64,000 nt of DNA. It comes from Thiotrichaceae bacterium (GTDB taxonomy: Bacteria > Pseudomonadota > Gammaproteobacteria > Beggiatoales > Beggiatoaceae). Positions 51,721 through 59,734 of this stretch are shown in pieces. Each line of letters starts with the position of its first letter. Positions within the stretch are counted from its first letter, which is position 1. The notes under the pieces were generated by a model, which did not search any database, was not told the origin of the DNA, and saw nothing but the letters and a program-made list of their open reading frames with translations. Made by a program: the position numbers and the translations under genes. The stretch lies in contig JAABRD010000011.1 of NCBI GenBank assembly GCA_011391085.1, forward strand, positions 55,973 to 119,972, in the 5' to 3' direction.

Positions 51721-51885
51721 GGTAGTGATGCAATGTGGGTTTTCTGTCTGAACTCTGATTAGAATGATTTTCAGATGGACTCTGATTAGTCAAGCCTCCT
51801 TTCATAGCCCTCATTTAATCATCTCAATCAGAGTTCAAGACCGACGCGAAACCGCACGATATTTCACCCAGATTGCATCACTACC
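51721..51885. mobile_element. Intact MITE-C1 (165 bp) upstream of nagZ
   Basis: GGTAGTGATGCAATGTGGGT...CCCAGATTGCATCACTACC. It is the reference uninterrupted copy for comparison with the nested one at 19274-19611. The flanks GTTTTTTG and GAATATTC do not match, so the duplication has decayed or was lost. The 366-base gap 51594-51959 holds nothing else but a CCACTATCCACTATCC simple repeat next to the nagZ start. Confidence 0.92.
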
Positions 51886-51959
51886 GAATATTCGTCCTTT
51901 CTGAATGCCAAAGACGTATTTTATAAACATTATCCACTATCCACTATCCACTATCCACT

Positions 51960-52994
51960 ATGATGCCCTTAGGTCCTTTGATGATTGACTTAGAAAGTCA
52001 AGCGTTGAGTAGTGAAGAACGAGAATTGTTGCAACATCCATTGGTAGGCGGAATTATTTTATTTTCTCGCAATTATGAATCGCCCGCCCAAATTCGTGCC
52101 TTGATCGCAGACATCCATGCACTGCGTGATCCACCCTTATTGATTGCAGTGGACCACGAAGGTGGACGGGTGCAACGATTCCGAGAGGGATTTACCAGAC
52201 TCCCTGCGTGTGCCCAATTGGGGCAACGGTATGACTGCAATCGCAGTGACGCGTTGACGATGGCAACCTCTATGGGTTGGATATTGGCAACCGAACTGCG
52301 GTCGGTCGGTGTCGATTTCAGTTTCGCACCTGTGTTAGATTTAGGACGCGGAGTGAGTAGCGTCATCGGAGACCGCGCCTTTCACTCTCACCCAGAGGTA
52401 GTGGCGCTGTTGACAGAAGCCATGATGATAGGAATGCGAGAAGCAGGAATGATAGCGGTGGGAAAACATTTTCCAGGACATGGTTCCGTGGCCCCCGATT
52501 CTCATTTAGCGGTTCCTATTGATGAACGTCGTTTTGCTGACATTGTCAGCGAAGACCTCGTCCCGTTTGCCTATCTCATTCATCAAGGTTTACCTGCTAT
52601 TATGCCTGCCCATGTCATTTATCCACAAGTGGATAGTCAACCCGCGGGCTTTTCCAGTCGCTGGTTGCAAGACGTGTTGCGCGGACAATTAGGGTTTCAA
52701 GGGGTCATTTTCAGTGATGACATCACCATGGCAGGGGCTGCCGTCGTAGGTGACCCCTTAACCCGGGCACAACTGGCACTGTCCGCAGGGTGTGATATGG
52801 TGCTGATTTGCAATGACCGAACGGCAGCCATTCAGGTGATTTCAAACTTAGGTGAGTATCATTCTCCAGTGTCACAAGCACGTTTATTGCAATTACAAGG
52901 CAAAACTGCGCTATCTTGGGAAACGTTACCTCAAGATAACAGATGGTTGGAAGCGCAGGCGGTCTTAAAAATGATTCAGGAGTCCAAAGCGTAG
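51960..52994 (+). CDS. nagZ: Beta-N-acetylhexosaminidase NagZ
   Basis: Glycoside hydrolase family 3 enzyme that removes GlcNAc from muropeptides during cell-wall recycling in the cytoplasm. The 344-residue protein has LIAVDHEGGRVQRFR near the N-terminus, the family loop GKHFPGHGSVAPDSH (168-182) with the catalytic His-Asp dyad region, and IFSDDITMAG with the nucleophile Asp. Usual length. Two adjacent ATGs (51960, 51963) are possible starts, both next to a simple repeat. The last residues, Gln-Glu-Ser-Lys-Ala, and the stop are inside a family F inverted repeat (52977-53041), so the end of the gene may have been replaced. Confidence 0.93.
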   Translation: MMPLGPLMIDLESQALSSEERELLQHPLVGGIILFSRNYESPAQIRALIADIHALRDPPLLIAVDHEGGRVQRFREGFTRLPACAQLGQRYDCNRSDALTMATSMGWILATELRSVGVDFSFAPVLDLGRGVSSVIGDRAFHSHPEVVALLTEAMMIGMREAGMIAVGKHFPGHGSVAPDSHLAVPIDERRFADIVSEDLVPFAYLIHQGLPAIMPAHVIYPQVDSQPAGFSSRWLQDVLRGQLGFQGVIFSDDITMAGAAVVGDPLTRAQLALSAGCDMVLICNDRTAAIQVISNLGEYHSPVSQARLLQLQGKTALSWETLPQDNRWLEAQAVLKMIQESKA

Positions 52995-53041
52995 CTTTAC
53001 ACAATTCTTCAGGAGTTCAAAGCTACGCTTTGGACTCCTGG
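52977..53041. terminator. Family F hairpin containing the nagZ stop codon
   Basis: CAGGAGTCCAAAGCGTAGCT faces AGCTACGCTTTGGACTCCTG with a loop and an internal copy of CAGGAGT. The TAG of nagZ is within the left arm. Likely terminator. Confidence 0.6.
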
Positions 53042-53080
53042 TCTTGAGTGTCTATAACTAAACCGAAAAGGAAACCAATT

Positions 53081-53980
53081 ATGATAGATGGTAACACCAT
53101 AGATTGGCCAGCGATTGCAGGACACATCAGTAAAGCAACAGGTCAACCGTTTCAGATTGAAACCATTTATACGATAACCGGCGGATTTAACAGTCTGGCT
53201 TACCGTATTGAAGGGTCTGGACAAAATTATTTTGTCAAAGTGAACACTCGTGACTGCTTTGAAATGTTTGCCGCCGAAGCCGCGGGCCTGGCAGAAATTG
53301 GGCAGACGGCGGTCATTAAAGTACCTATGCCACTGTGTTGGGGCACCACCGAAGGCCATGCTTACTTTGTCATGGAATATATTGCCTTGCGCAACGACCA
53401 CACCCAATCTGCTACCACTGCATTAGGTCAACAATTAGCTGTCATGCACCAAGTTTCTCGCTTCCCATACGGCTGGTATCGTCATAACTATATTGGTTTA
53501 AACATGCAAATGAACACGTTGGAAAACGATTGGGTGACGTTTTGGCAAAAACATCGTCTCGGTTTCCAACTCTCCTTGGCCGCCCGCAATGGTTATGGAG
53601 GAGAATTGCAACAACAAGGAGAACGTCTATTAGCGGATTTGGGTCTATTTTTTAGTAACTACCAAGCCTACTCATCGTTATTGCATGGCGACTTATGGTT
53701 AGGCAATTACGCCATAGATATGCAGGGTCAACCCGTGTTATTTGACCCAGCCGTCTATTATGGGGACCGCGAAACGGATTTAGCCACCACGGAATTATTT
53801 GGTGGTTTCTCGGCCAGTTTTTATGCCGCTTACCATGAACGGTGGCCAATTGATCCAGGGTTTTCAGTACGCAAGAATTTGTATAAACTATATCACATCC
53901 TCAACCACTTGAACCTATTTGGAGGCACTTATTTAGGACAAGCGGAGAGGATGATTGCATCGTTGTTGAGTGAGTTGTAA
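53081..53980 (+). CDS. Fructosamine kinase family protein
   Basis: Fructosamine/ketosamine-3-kinase family (FN3K, YniA-like), phosphorylating glycated amines for protein deglycation. The 299-residue product has ITGGFNSLAYRIEGSGQNYFVKVN (nucleotide-binding strands and Lys), EAAGLAEIGQTAVIKVPMPL, GDLWLGNYAIDMQGQPVLFDPAVYYGDRETDLATTELFGGF (catalytic HGDLW and DPA-x-x-YGDRE) and the C-terminal helical LYHILNHLNLFGG. Start at the ATG at 53081, after AAAGGAAACC. Normal length. Confidence 0.93.
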   Translation: MIDGNTIDWPAIAGHISKATGQPFQIETIYTITGGFNSLAYRIEGSGQNYFVKVNTRDCFEMFAAEAAGLAEIGQTAVIKVPMPLCWGTTEGHAYFVMEYIALRNDHTQSATTALGQQLAVMHQVSRFPYGWYRHNYIGLNMQMNTLENDWVTFWQKHRLGFQLSLAARNGYGGELQQQGERLLADLGLFFSNYQAYSSLLHGDLWLGNYAIDMQGQPVLFDPAVYYGDRETDLATTELFGGFSASFYAAYHERWPIDPGFSVRKNLYKLYHILNHLNLFGGTYLGQAERMIASLLSEL

Positions 53981-54010
53981 TTTTTTAATGGAAAATGGAG
54001 AATGGAGAAT

Positions 54011-54206
54011 GGACTAGAGGCTTCAGCCGGTGACGTGCTTCCTCCACCGGCTAAAGCCTCAATGCCATTAAGTTAAGGTAGGGTGGATTAAGCGTCAGCG
54101 TATCCACCATCCCCGAAACTGGTGGATACGCTAACGCTTAATCCACCCTACATTGAATGGAAATGCCTTAACTTAATGGCATTGCGGCTAAAGCCTCTAG
54201 TCCAGC
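54011..54206. repeat. Family A repeat with a complete family B palindrome inside it
   Basis: GGACTAGAGGCTTCAGCCGG at the left, CCGGCTAAAGCCTC, then family B at 54076-54153 enclosed by ATGCCATTAAGTTAAG and CTTAACTTAATGGCAT, then GGCTAAAGCCTCTAGTCC. Same nesting as at 47059-47295. Confidence 0.85.
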
Positions 54207-54220
54207 CTTAACTTTATTCA

Positions 54221-54279
54221 CTCACCTTACGCAACGGCACAACTGAAACTGAGTTTCTTAACCCCTTGCGTAAGGTGAG
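54221..54279. repeat. 14-bp inverted repeat
   Basis: CTCACCTTACGCAA and TTGCGTAAGGTGAG, perfect arms, 31-base loop. It is located 54 bases before the M48 protease start. With the A/B repeat this accounts for the 352-base gap 53981-54332. Confidence 0.75.
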
Positions 54280-54332
54280 TTATTCATTTTCCATTCTCCA
54301 TTTTCCATTAAACCCAAAGAGGTCTTTCATTT

Positions 54333-55127
54333 ATGCTAAAAACTTTCCTTACCACCTTCCTCACTACCTTAATATTAGTCAGTTGTGTCGTCTCACCGAC
54401 GGGACGTAAGCAATTCATGTTCATGCCCGATGACCAGATGGACGAAATGGGCGCACAGGCATTTGCTAATGTCAAACAGCAGACACCTGTCGAGACCGAC
54501 ACCGGACTGAATGAATATGTCCGTTGCATTACCACTGCCATTGTCCAAGTCAGTAACAGTCCCACCAAGCAATGGGAAGTGGCCGTATTCCGTGATGACT
54601 CCGCCAATGCGTTTGCTTTGCCAGGGGGTAAAGTCGGTGTTCACACCGGCATGTTTAACGTCGCCGGTAATCAAGACCAGTTGGCCACTGTGATTGGCCA
54701 TGAAATCGCCCATGTGTTGTCTAAACATGGCAATGAACGGGTGTCGCAAGAATATGCCGTGCAACAAGGATTGGCTTTGCTTCAGGCTTTGGCCAATCCT
54801 CAATCACAAATGGGTCAAACAGTGATGGGCTTGTTGGGCGTGGGTGCTGAATTTGGAATTTTACTACCTTACGGGCGCGTTCAAGAAAGTGAAGCGGATT
54901 CAGTCGGTTTGAATCTCATGGCGCGGGCTGGTTTTAACCCGAAAGACAGCGTGGTCCTTTGGCAGAACATGAGTCGGCAGGCGAAGGGCGAAGAACCGCC
55001 AGAGTTTATGTCAACTCATCCGTCGCATACGACTCGCATCAATGACTTAAATAATGCGATGAATTCCGCCATGCCGCTTTATCAACAAGCGCGGACCAGT
55101 GGTAGAAATCCACGTTGCAATTTGTAA
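54333..55127 (+). CDS. M48 family zinc metalloprotease lipoprotein (LoiP-like)
   Basis: Periplasmic outer-membrane-anchored metalloprotease. A lipobox Leu-Val-Ser-Cys places lipid on Cys18. The 264-residue protein has the M48 zinc motif GHEIAHVLSKHGNER (His123, Glu124, His127) and the third ligand in VQESEADSVGLNLMARAG. A family-specific PGGKVGVHTGMF and a final SGRNPRC are also present. E. coli LoiP and BepA are relatives acting in outer-membrane quality control. Start at the ATG at 54333; a GAGGTC site lies upstream. Confidence 0.93.
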   Translation: MLKTFLTTFLTTLILVSCVVSPTGRKQFMFMPDDQMDEMGAQAFANVKQQTPVETDTGLNEYVRCITTAIVQVSNSPTKQWEVAVFRDDSANAFALPGGKVGVHTGMFNVAGNQDQLATVIGHEIAHVLSKHGNERVSQEYAVQQGLALLQALANPQSQMGQTVMGLLGVGAEFGILLPYGRVQESEADSVGLNLMARAGFNPKDSVVLWQNMSRQAKGEEPPEFMSTHPSHTTRINDLNNAMNSAMPLYQQARTSGRNPRCNL

Positions 55128-55137
55128 TTTGAGAAAC

Positions 55138-55178
55138 AAAAAAAAGCCTTTCCCGAAAAAGTCAACGCGGGAAAGGCT
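55138..55178 (-). terminator. Intrinsic terminator on the minus strand
   Basis: On the minus strand, an 11-bp stem AGCCTTTCCCG / CGGGAAAGGCT with a 12-base loop is followed by eight Ts. It is a textbook rho-independent terminator for a transcript coming from 55180 and beyond. No protein gene on that strand lies before it. Confidence 0.8.
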
Positions 55179-55300
55179 GTCTAACCAAACCACATATTAA
55201 GGAGAATATGTCTTTGGTTAGATTTAAGCAATTAGTATGCCAGTCTATTATTTTGTCGTTCTCACGTACCTATAATGGGAACGCAGAAAGGATTTTTCCT
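55138..55300 (-). ncRNA. Candidate small RNA with anti-Shine-Dalgarno hairpin loop
   Basis: Read on the minus strand, a bipartite stem (TCTAACCAAA with TTTGGTTAGA, then ACATATT with AATATGT) presents the loop CTCCTT, complementary to a Shine-Dalgarno sequence. It is followed directly by the intrinsic terminator at 55178-55138. The 5' end is not known; the end at 55300 is a guess based on room before the next gene. No ORF of note lies on this strand. It fits an sRNA that binds ribosome-binding sites, but the identity is an inference. Confidence 0.5.
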
Positions 55301-55406
55301 TGACGGGTAGTGATGCCATTCTTTGAGGATTGTCAGACCTAAGTCATCAACTAAAATTGCTTCATTACCCAATTTTCTAAACCAAGGTTAAAGGGGGTAT
55401 TCAATC

Positions 55407-56816
55407 ATGTGGGAAACTGCAATTTCTTTACTTGGTGGTGTGAACACTATCAGTACCGTCGGCGAATGTTATAACAATGTCTGTGGCATTTTCAAGAAAA
55501 ACAAAAACAACCAACACTTTGACCGCGTAGTAGAACACTTAGGCGGGATTCGGACACAAGTAGAACGCTTATCAGACACGATTTTATATGCGCCCAATCT
55601 GCAAGCGGTGCTGGATATGGGCAACACTCGTACTCAACAGATTCGTGATTTGCGTGACGTGCGTGAACAGTTAGAACCCGTGCAACGGGCTATTGGCACG
55701 GAGATTTTATCTTCCGCCGTGATTCTGACGCCCGAACGAATGCAACAAGCCTTAATCAGGGACCCGTGGGAAGTGTTATGCGACATTCGCCCGGTGAATT
55801 TGTTTAAAGCCGATAAGTTGCCGCCAGAAGGTGTGCCCGTGTTGTTTGAACATCAGAACATCAAATATTTGGGGTGGCAATTACGGGGAACTTTGCCCAT
55901 CTTGTTCAATTGTCGTTATGATGAATTATGGGTGCCTGAATCGGGACGGAAAACGCCGCACCTTGTTTCCTCCGCTTCCGTCTCGGCGGATTGGGTGGTC
56001 TCTCCCGGTGGTAAGTGTTCGACCATCAATACGGCCTTACAGCAAGCCAAAGCAGGTGACCGAATTGTGGTGAAGACGGGTTTATATCGAGAAAATCTGG
56101 TCATCAACAAAACCGTTGAATTGATTGCCGAGGGTTCACCGGTGATTGAGAGTAGCGGTGATGTTAATTGCATTTGGATGCAAGTCGATTACGCCGTGGT
56201 GCGCGGGTTCACTTTGCAATGCCGTGCCAAGGTGGAAGACAACAGGGTAGCAGTTTATGTCTCCCAAGGCCAATTGGTGTTAGAACACTGTGACATCACT
56301 TCAGATTCTTTGTCTTGTGTAGAGGTGGGTGGCAAAGGTTCACACGTTATTTTGCGTGGGTGCAAGATTCACGATAGTAAAGGTAGTTGTGGTGTTTTTA
56401 TTGACGACCAAGCCACGGGGCAACTGGAGGACTGTGAGATTTTTGGCAATGCTTACGCAGGAGTGGCAATCAAAACGGAGGGGAATCCAGTGATTCGGCG
56501 GTGTCAAATTCACGATGGAAAGTCTGCTGGGGTTTTGGTCTATGAAAACGGTAGCGGGACACTGGAGGACTGTGAGATTTTTGGCAATGCTTATTCGGGG
56601 GTACAAATCAGAGAGGGGGGGAATCCAGTGATTCGGCGGTGTACCATCAAAAACAATGCTTATCAAGCAGTTTGGGTTCATGACAACGGCAGAGGAACCG
56701 TAGAAAATTGCGATTTGCGTGGTAATCAAGGCGGGGCATGGAAGATTGACAGCACTTGGCTACGGCCTTCAAAGGTGCAACAGCGGGGAAATAAGGAATC
56801 TTGGAAATTTTGGTAG
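55407..56816 (+). CDS. Right-handed beta-helix protein with a distinct N-terminal module
   Basis: No signal peptide is seen, so the protein is probably cytoplasmic. Residues 1-190 form a module rich in helix (ITSTVGECYNNVCGIFKKN.. and ERLSDTILYAPNLQAV...) ending with DPWEVLCDIRPVNLFKADKLPPEGVPVLFEHQNIKYLGWQLRGTLPILFNCRYDELWVPE. In my recollection this segment recurs in front of other effector domains in filamentous sulfur bacteria. From about 195 to 450 comes a beta-helix of the NosD/DUF1565 type, with repeats such as GQLEDCEIFGNAYAGVAIKTEGNPVIRRCQIHD. Length 469. Function unknown. The DNA after the stop is duplicated at 57022. Confidence 0.72.
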   Translation: MWETAISLLGGVNTISTVGECYNNVCGIFKKNKNNQHFDRVVEHLGGIRTQVERLSDTILYAPNLQAVLDMGNTRTQQIRDLRDVREQLEPVQRAIGTEILSSAVILTPERMQQALIRDPWEVLCDIRPVNLFKADKLPPEGVPVLFEHQNIKYLGWQLRGTLPILFNCRYDELWVPESGRKTPHLVSSASVSADWVVSPGGKCSTINTALQQAKAGDRIVVKTGLYRENLVINKTVELIAEGSPVIESSGDVNCIWMQVDYAVVRGFTLQCRAKVEDNRVAVYVSQGQLVLEHCDITSDSLSCVEVGGKGSHVILRGCKIHDSKGSCGVFIDDQATGQLEDCEIFGNAYAGVAIKTEGNPVIRRCQIHDGKSAGVLVYENGSGTLEDCEIFGNAYSGVQIREGGNPVIRRCTIKNNAYQAVWVHDNGRGTVENCDLRGNQGGAWKIDSTWLRPSKVQQRGNKESWKFW

Positions 56817-56841
56817 TGAGGATGACGCCGATGACAGGTGG

Positions 56842-57096
56842 AGTCCCAAAACGTGTTTTGGGACTGTAGCCGTGTAGGGTGCGTCCTACGCACCATTAGC
56901 CCGTTGCAGTAGAAAGGTGCGTGGGACGCACCCTACTAGACCTTGAAGGTTTTGAAAACGTTCAAAGTCTTTTTAATTGGACCGTTGCAAAATTTTTCAA
57001 CTTATCATTGGCCATGTTAAAAGGAATCTTGAAAGAGTTTGGGAGTGAGGATGACGCCGATGACAGGTGGGTTCCCAAAACACGTTTTGGGACTCC
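56842..57096. repeat. Duplicated gene 3' flank, with a family B' palindrome and two family F palindromes
   Basis: GGAATCTTG...GTGAGGATGACGCCGATGAC followed by a TCCCAAAAC/GTTTTGGGA palindrome occurs at 56795-56866 and again at 57022-57093. Between them lies a family B' palindrome (56874-56936). This fills most of the 415-base gap 56817-57231 before the hydrogenase gene. Confidence 0.8.
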
Positions 57097-57231
57097 CTCT
57101 CTTCCGCTACCATGATATGACCACAAATTAGATGGTGTTGCACACAGAGTATATTAAGTTTATTTTAAGAATCAGTCACTATTATTCTATTTACCATCGC
57201 AAAACTTTCTTCACTTGTCACTCAAAACCTT

Positions 57232-58317
57232 ATGAACACTCACAGTCTGCATCATTCAGGCATCAGTCGGCGCGAGTTTCTAAAATTCTGTACCACTACG
57301 GCGTCTCTGTTAGCCTTGCCACCGTCGATGATTCCGCAAATTGCCCAGGCGTTACAAAATGCGCCGCGTCAATCGGTCATCTGGTTGTCTTTCCAAGAAT
57401 GTACCGCTTGCACAGAATCTTTATTGCGCACATATACCCCCGCCACCGTGGATAAGTTGCTATTTCATCTGATTTCTTTAGACTACCATCATACCTTACA
57501 AGCCGCCGCAGGTCACGCCGCCGAACAAGCGTTGGCCGCGGCAGTAAAAGCCAATTACGGCAAGTATTTAGTGATTGTCGATGGTTCTATTCCAGTCGGT
57601 AATCCGGGCTATTCGACCATTGCAGGGATTAGCAATAAAGATATGTTGTTAGAAGTCGCTAAAGGTGCGAAAGCGGTGATTGCTTCTGGCACTTGCGCAT
57701 CCTATGGTGGCCTACCTCATGCCCACCCTAATCCAACCGGTGCAGTGCCAATTCAAGAATTGATTCGAGATAAACCGGTGGTCAATGTCCCAGGTTGCCC
57801 ACCCGTACCTGGGTCTTTGGCCAGTGTGATAGTCTATTATCTCACCTTCCAAAAACTGCCACACCTAGATTCGTTGAAACGTCCCTTACCATTTTTTGGT
57901 CAAAACATTCATAACCACTGTGCCAGGCTACATTTCTATGAGGATAAGAAATTTGCCAAAAGTTTTGATGACCGGGGTGCCAAGCAAGGTTGGTGTTTGC
58001 TGAAATTAGGTTGCAAAGGACCTCTCACTTACAACGCTTGTGCCACTCTTAAATGGAATGGCGGGGTAAGTTCTCCTATTGAAGCGGGACATGGCTGTTT
58101 AGGGTGTTCTGAACCCGATTTTTGGGATGCGGGGAGTTTTTATAAAGCCCTTCCAGAAGGTCTTCACCATCGTCACCGTCATGGGGAAGGCAGGGGGATG
58201 GGAAATGGGATGGGGAATAGGATGGGAGGCCGGATGGGAAATGGGATGGGACCCGGTGGTGGCCGTATGAATGGCGGCGGGAATAGACATCGACATGGGC
58301 GTGATCAAGAGGAATGA
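57232..58317 (+). CDS. Tat-exported [NiFe]-hydrogenase small subunit with a Gly/Met/His/Arg tail
   Basis: Electron-transfer subunit of a periplasmic group 1 uptake hydrogenase. A twin-arginine signal (SRREFLKF, Arg13-Arg14, then hydrophobic segment) gives Tat export. The proximal 4Fe-4S region is WLSFQECTACTESLL (Cys57, Cys60), with ASGTCASYGG and NVPGCPPVPGS. Distal cluster segments are HCARLHFYED and GWCLLKLGCKGPLTYNACA, and CLGCSEPDFWD. In place of the usual C-terminal membrane helix is a 52-residue tail of Gly, Arg, His and Met (about 310-361, GMGNGMGNRMGGRMGNGMG). No large subunit follows: the next gene encodes a dihaem cytochrome. Confidence 0.92.
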   Translation: MNTHSLHHSGISRREFLKFCTTTASLLALPPSMIPQIAQALQNAPRQSVIWLSFQECTACTESLLRTYTPATVDKLLFHLISLDYHHTLQAAAGHAAEQALAAAVKANYGKYLVIVDGSIPVGNPGYSTIAGISNKDMLLEVAKGAKAVIASGTCASYGGLPHAHPNPTGAVPIQELIRDKPVVNVPGCPPVPGSLASVIVYYLTFQKLPHLDSLKRPLPFFGQNIHNHCARLHFYEDKKFAKSFDDRGAKQGWCLLKLGCKGPLTYNACATLKWNGGVSSPIEAGHGCLGCSEPDFWDAGSFYKALPEGLHHRHRHGEGRGMGNGMGNRMGGRMGNGMGPGGGRMNGGGNRHRHGRDQEE

Positions 58318-58357
58318 GGAATAATGAAAAAATATGAAGTTTAAAAACAATACTGGT

Positions 58358-58588
58358 GGATTAGAGGCTTTAGCCGGTGGACTAAAGGCTTTTTTAGCCG
58401 GTGGACTTACGGCTTTAGCCGGTGGTCGCGGAACAGAATTGAAATCACAATGCCCCCCTCCGGCTAAAGCCTCTAGTCCACCGGCTGAAGCCTCTAGTCC
58501 ACCGGCTGAAGCCTCTACTCTACCGGCTGAAGCCTCTAGTCCACCAGCTGAAGCCTCTAGTCCACCAACTGAAGCCTCTACTCCACCG
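58358..58588. repeat. Family A cluster with a 21-bp tandem array
   Basis: Six units CCGGCTGAAGCCTCTAGTCC plus A, 21 bases each, begin at 58460, 58481, 58502, 58523, 58544 and 58565. Three opposite-oriented copies lie in 58358-58410. A reading frame of 101 codons runs through it but reflects the 21-base period. The region 58318-58635 contains nothing else; the cytochrome start is at 58636. Confidence 0.9.
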
Positions 58589-58635
58589 GTGCCGATTCAG
58601 TTCAAGATAAGTTCATTAATTGAGGATACATATTT

Positions 58636-59280
58636 ATGATTCATTTAAACAAATTTTTGTTAAGTAGCTACTGTTTGTCTCTGGGTCTCCTGTTGACGAT
58701 TCCCAGTTCTGTCACTGATTCCACCATAGGGGTGGCGGCCAACGGCGTTTCCGTGCGTGGTTTCCCAGCCGCTACCTGGGAACTCAGCAATTTGGATTTT
58801 TGGATAGAAAATGCCAGGGCTGATGATGATGATGACGAGGAAGATGAGGAGGAAGAGGAAAATGTCCCACCCGTTAACCACTCCGCATATTCTGATGCCT
58901 GTGGTGCCTGTCACTTTGCCTACCAACCTGGTTTGTTGCCGGCCCGTTCTTGGGAAGAATTGATGACCACGCTAAATGATCACTTTGGTGACAATGCAGA
59001 AATGGCCATGGAAGATCAACAAACCTTGACAGATTATTTGGTTCAGAATGCCTCCAACAGGTATCAACGGCGCCGTGGATCGCCTTCCCAGGAAGTCTAT
59101 CTGCGCATTTCAGAACTGCCGTCTATCGTCCACGCCCACCATGAATTGTCCAAAAAACAAGTCGAGGGCAATCCCCAAGTTAGGTCTATCAGTCACTGTG
59201 AGAAGTGTCATACGAAGGCGAGTAAGGGGAGTTATTCGGAGGATGAAGTGGATATTCCTGGCTTTGGGCGTCGGGATTAG
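58636..59280 (+). CDS. Dihaem cytochrome c (DHC family)
   Basis: Periplasmic dihaem cytochrome of the DHC type first known from Rhodobacter. The 214-residue protein has a signal peptide (YCLSLGLLLTIPSS), a run of about 15 Asp/Glu residues (63-75), then the DHC signature ACGACHFAYQPGLLPARSWEELMTTLNDHFGDNAEM with CxxCH at Cys89-Cys92-His93. A second CxxCH is at Cys188-Cys191-His192. It follows the hydrogenase small subunit gene at 318 bases, on the same strand. It may accept electrons from that hydrogenase; this is inference, since a repeat cluster lies between them. Confidence 0.88.
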   Translation: MIHLNKFLLSSYCLSLGLLLTIPSSVTDSTIGVAANGVSVRGFPAATWELSNLDFWIENARADDDDDEEDEEEEENVPPVNHSAYSDACGACHFAYQPGLLPARSWEELMTTLNDHFGDNAEMAMEDQQTLTDYLVQNASNRYQRRRGSPSQEVYLRISELPSIVHAHHELSKKQVEGNPQVRSISHCEKCHTKASKGSYSEDEVDIPGFGRRD

Positions 59281-59303
59281 ATGTTTGCCCTTGGAGTTTT
59301 GCC

Positions 59304-59443
59304 TTTGGAGTACGGAATTTATTCCGTATCAATGGGCGGAATAAATTCCGTACTCCAAATTCAGCGGAATAAATTCCGTACTCCAAATTCAGCGGAATAA
59401 ATTCCGTACTCCAAATTCAGCGGAATAAATTCCGTACTCCAAA
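59304..59443. repeat. Family E repeats, one inverted pair and three tandem copies
   Basis: TTTGGAGTACGGAATTTATTCC followed by tandem GCGGAATAAATTCCGTACTCC units separated by AAATTCA. A fragment of family B (AGCGAAGCGTATCCACC) follows. Confidence 0.85.
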
Positions 59444-59481
59444 TTCAGCGAAGCGTATCCACCACCTGTTTAGGAATATCA

Positions 59482-59734
59482 CTATACCATTTTTTCGGTG
59501 ACTCCGCCAGGTAGTACACTCCCATCAGAGGCAGGTTTCGCCTGACAACTGGCTTGCGCTGGGCGAGGGGGGAAACGCATAAAGTTGTCGTCAAATTCGC
59601 GGGCTATTCGAAACAACTCCGCAAGGTCGCTATTTCTGTGTTTGACGATTTCGGCATGTAGTTCTTCGGGACTCATAGCGCGAAGTTCAGCAAGTACGAC
59701 TTTAGCTGCTTGTTGGAGATAATTGTTGGTTCAT
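59482..59734 (-). pseudogene. Small ORF with an apparent +1 frameshift after the start codon
   Basis: A strong ribosome-binding site (GAGGAGATATAATC) leads to an ATG at 59734, but this frame stops after ten codons. One frame over, an uninterrupted reading continues as NNYLQQAAKVVLAELRAMSPEELHAEIVKHRNSDLAELFRIAREFDDNFMRF and so on to 59482, and has an internal ATG at 59676. Deleting one C from the ATGAACCAACAAT start joins the two. The product, of unknown function, would be about 83 residues. The shorter form from 59676 may still be made. Confidence 0.6.

Noticed and set aside
56921..57115. 64-codon plus-strand frame between the beta-helix gene and the hydrogenase subunit
   Set aside because: It starts within a family B' palindrome and ends in a family F palindrome; no recognisable domain. 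It may be a remnant, noted under the duplicated flank.
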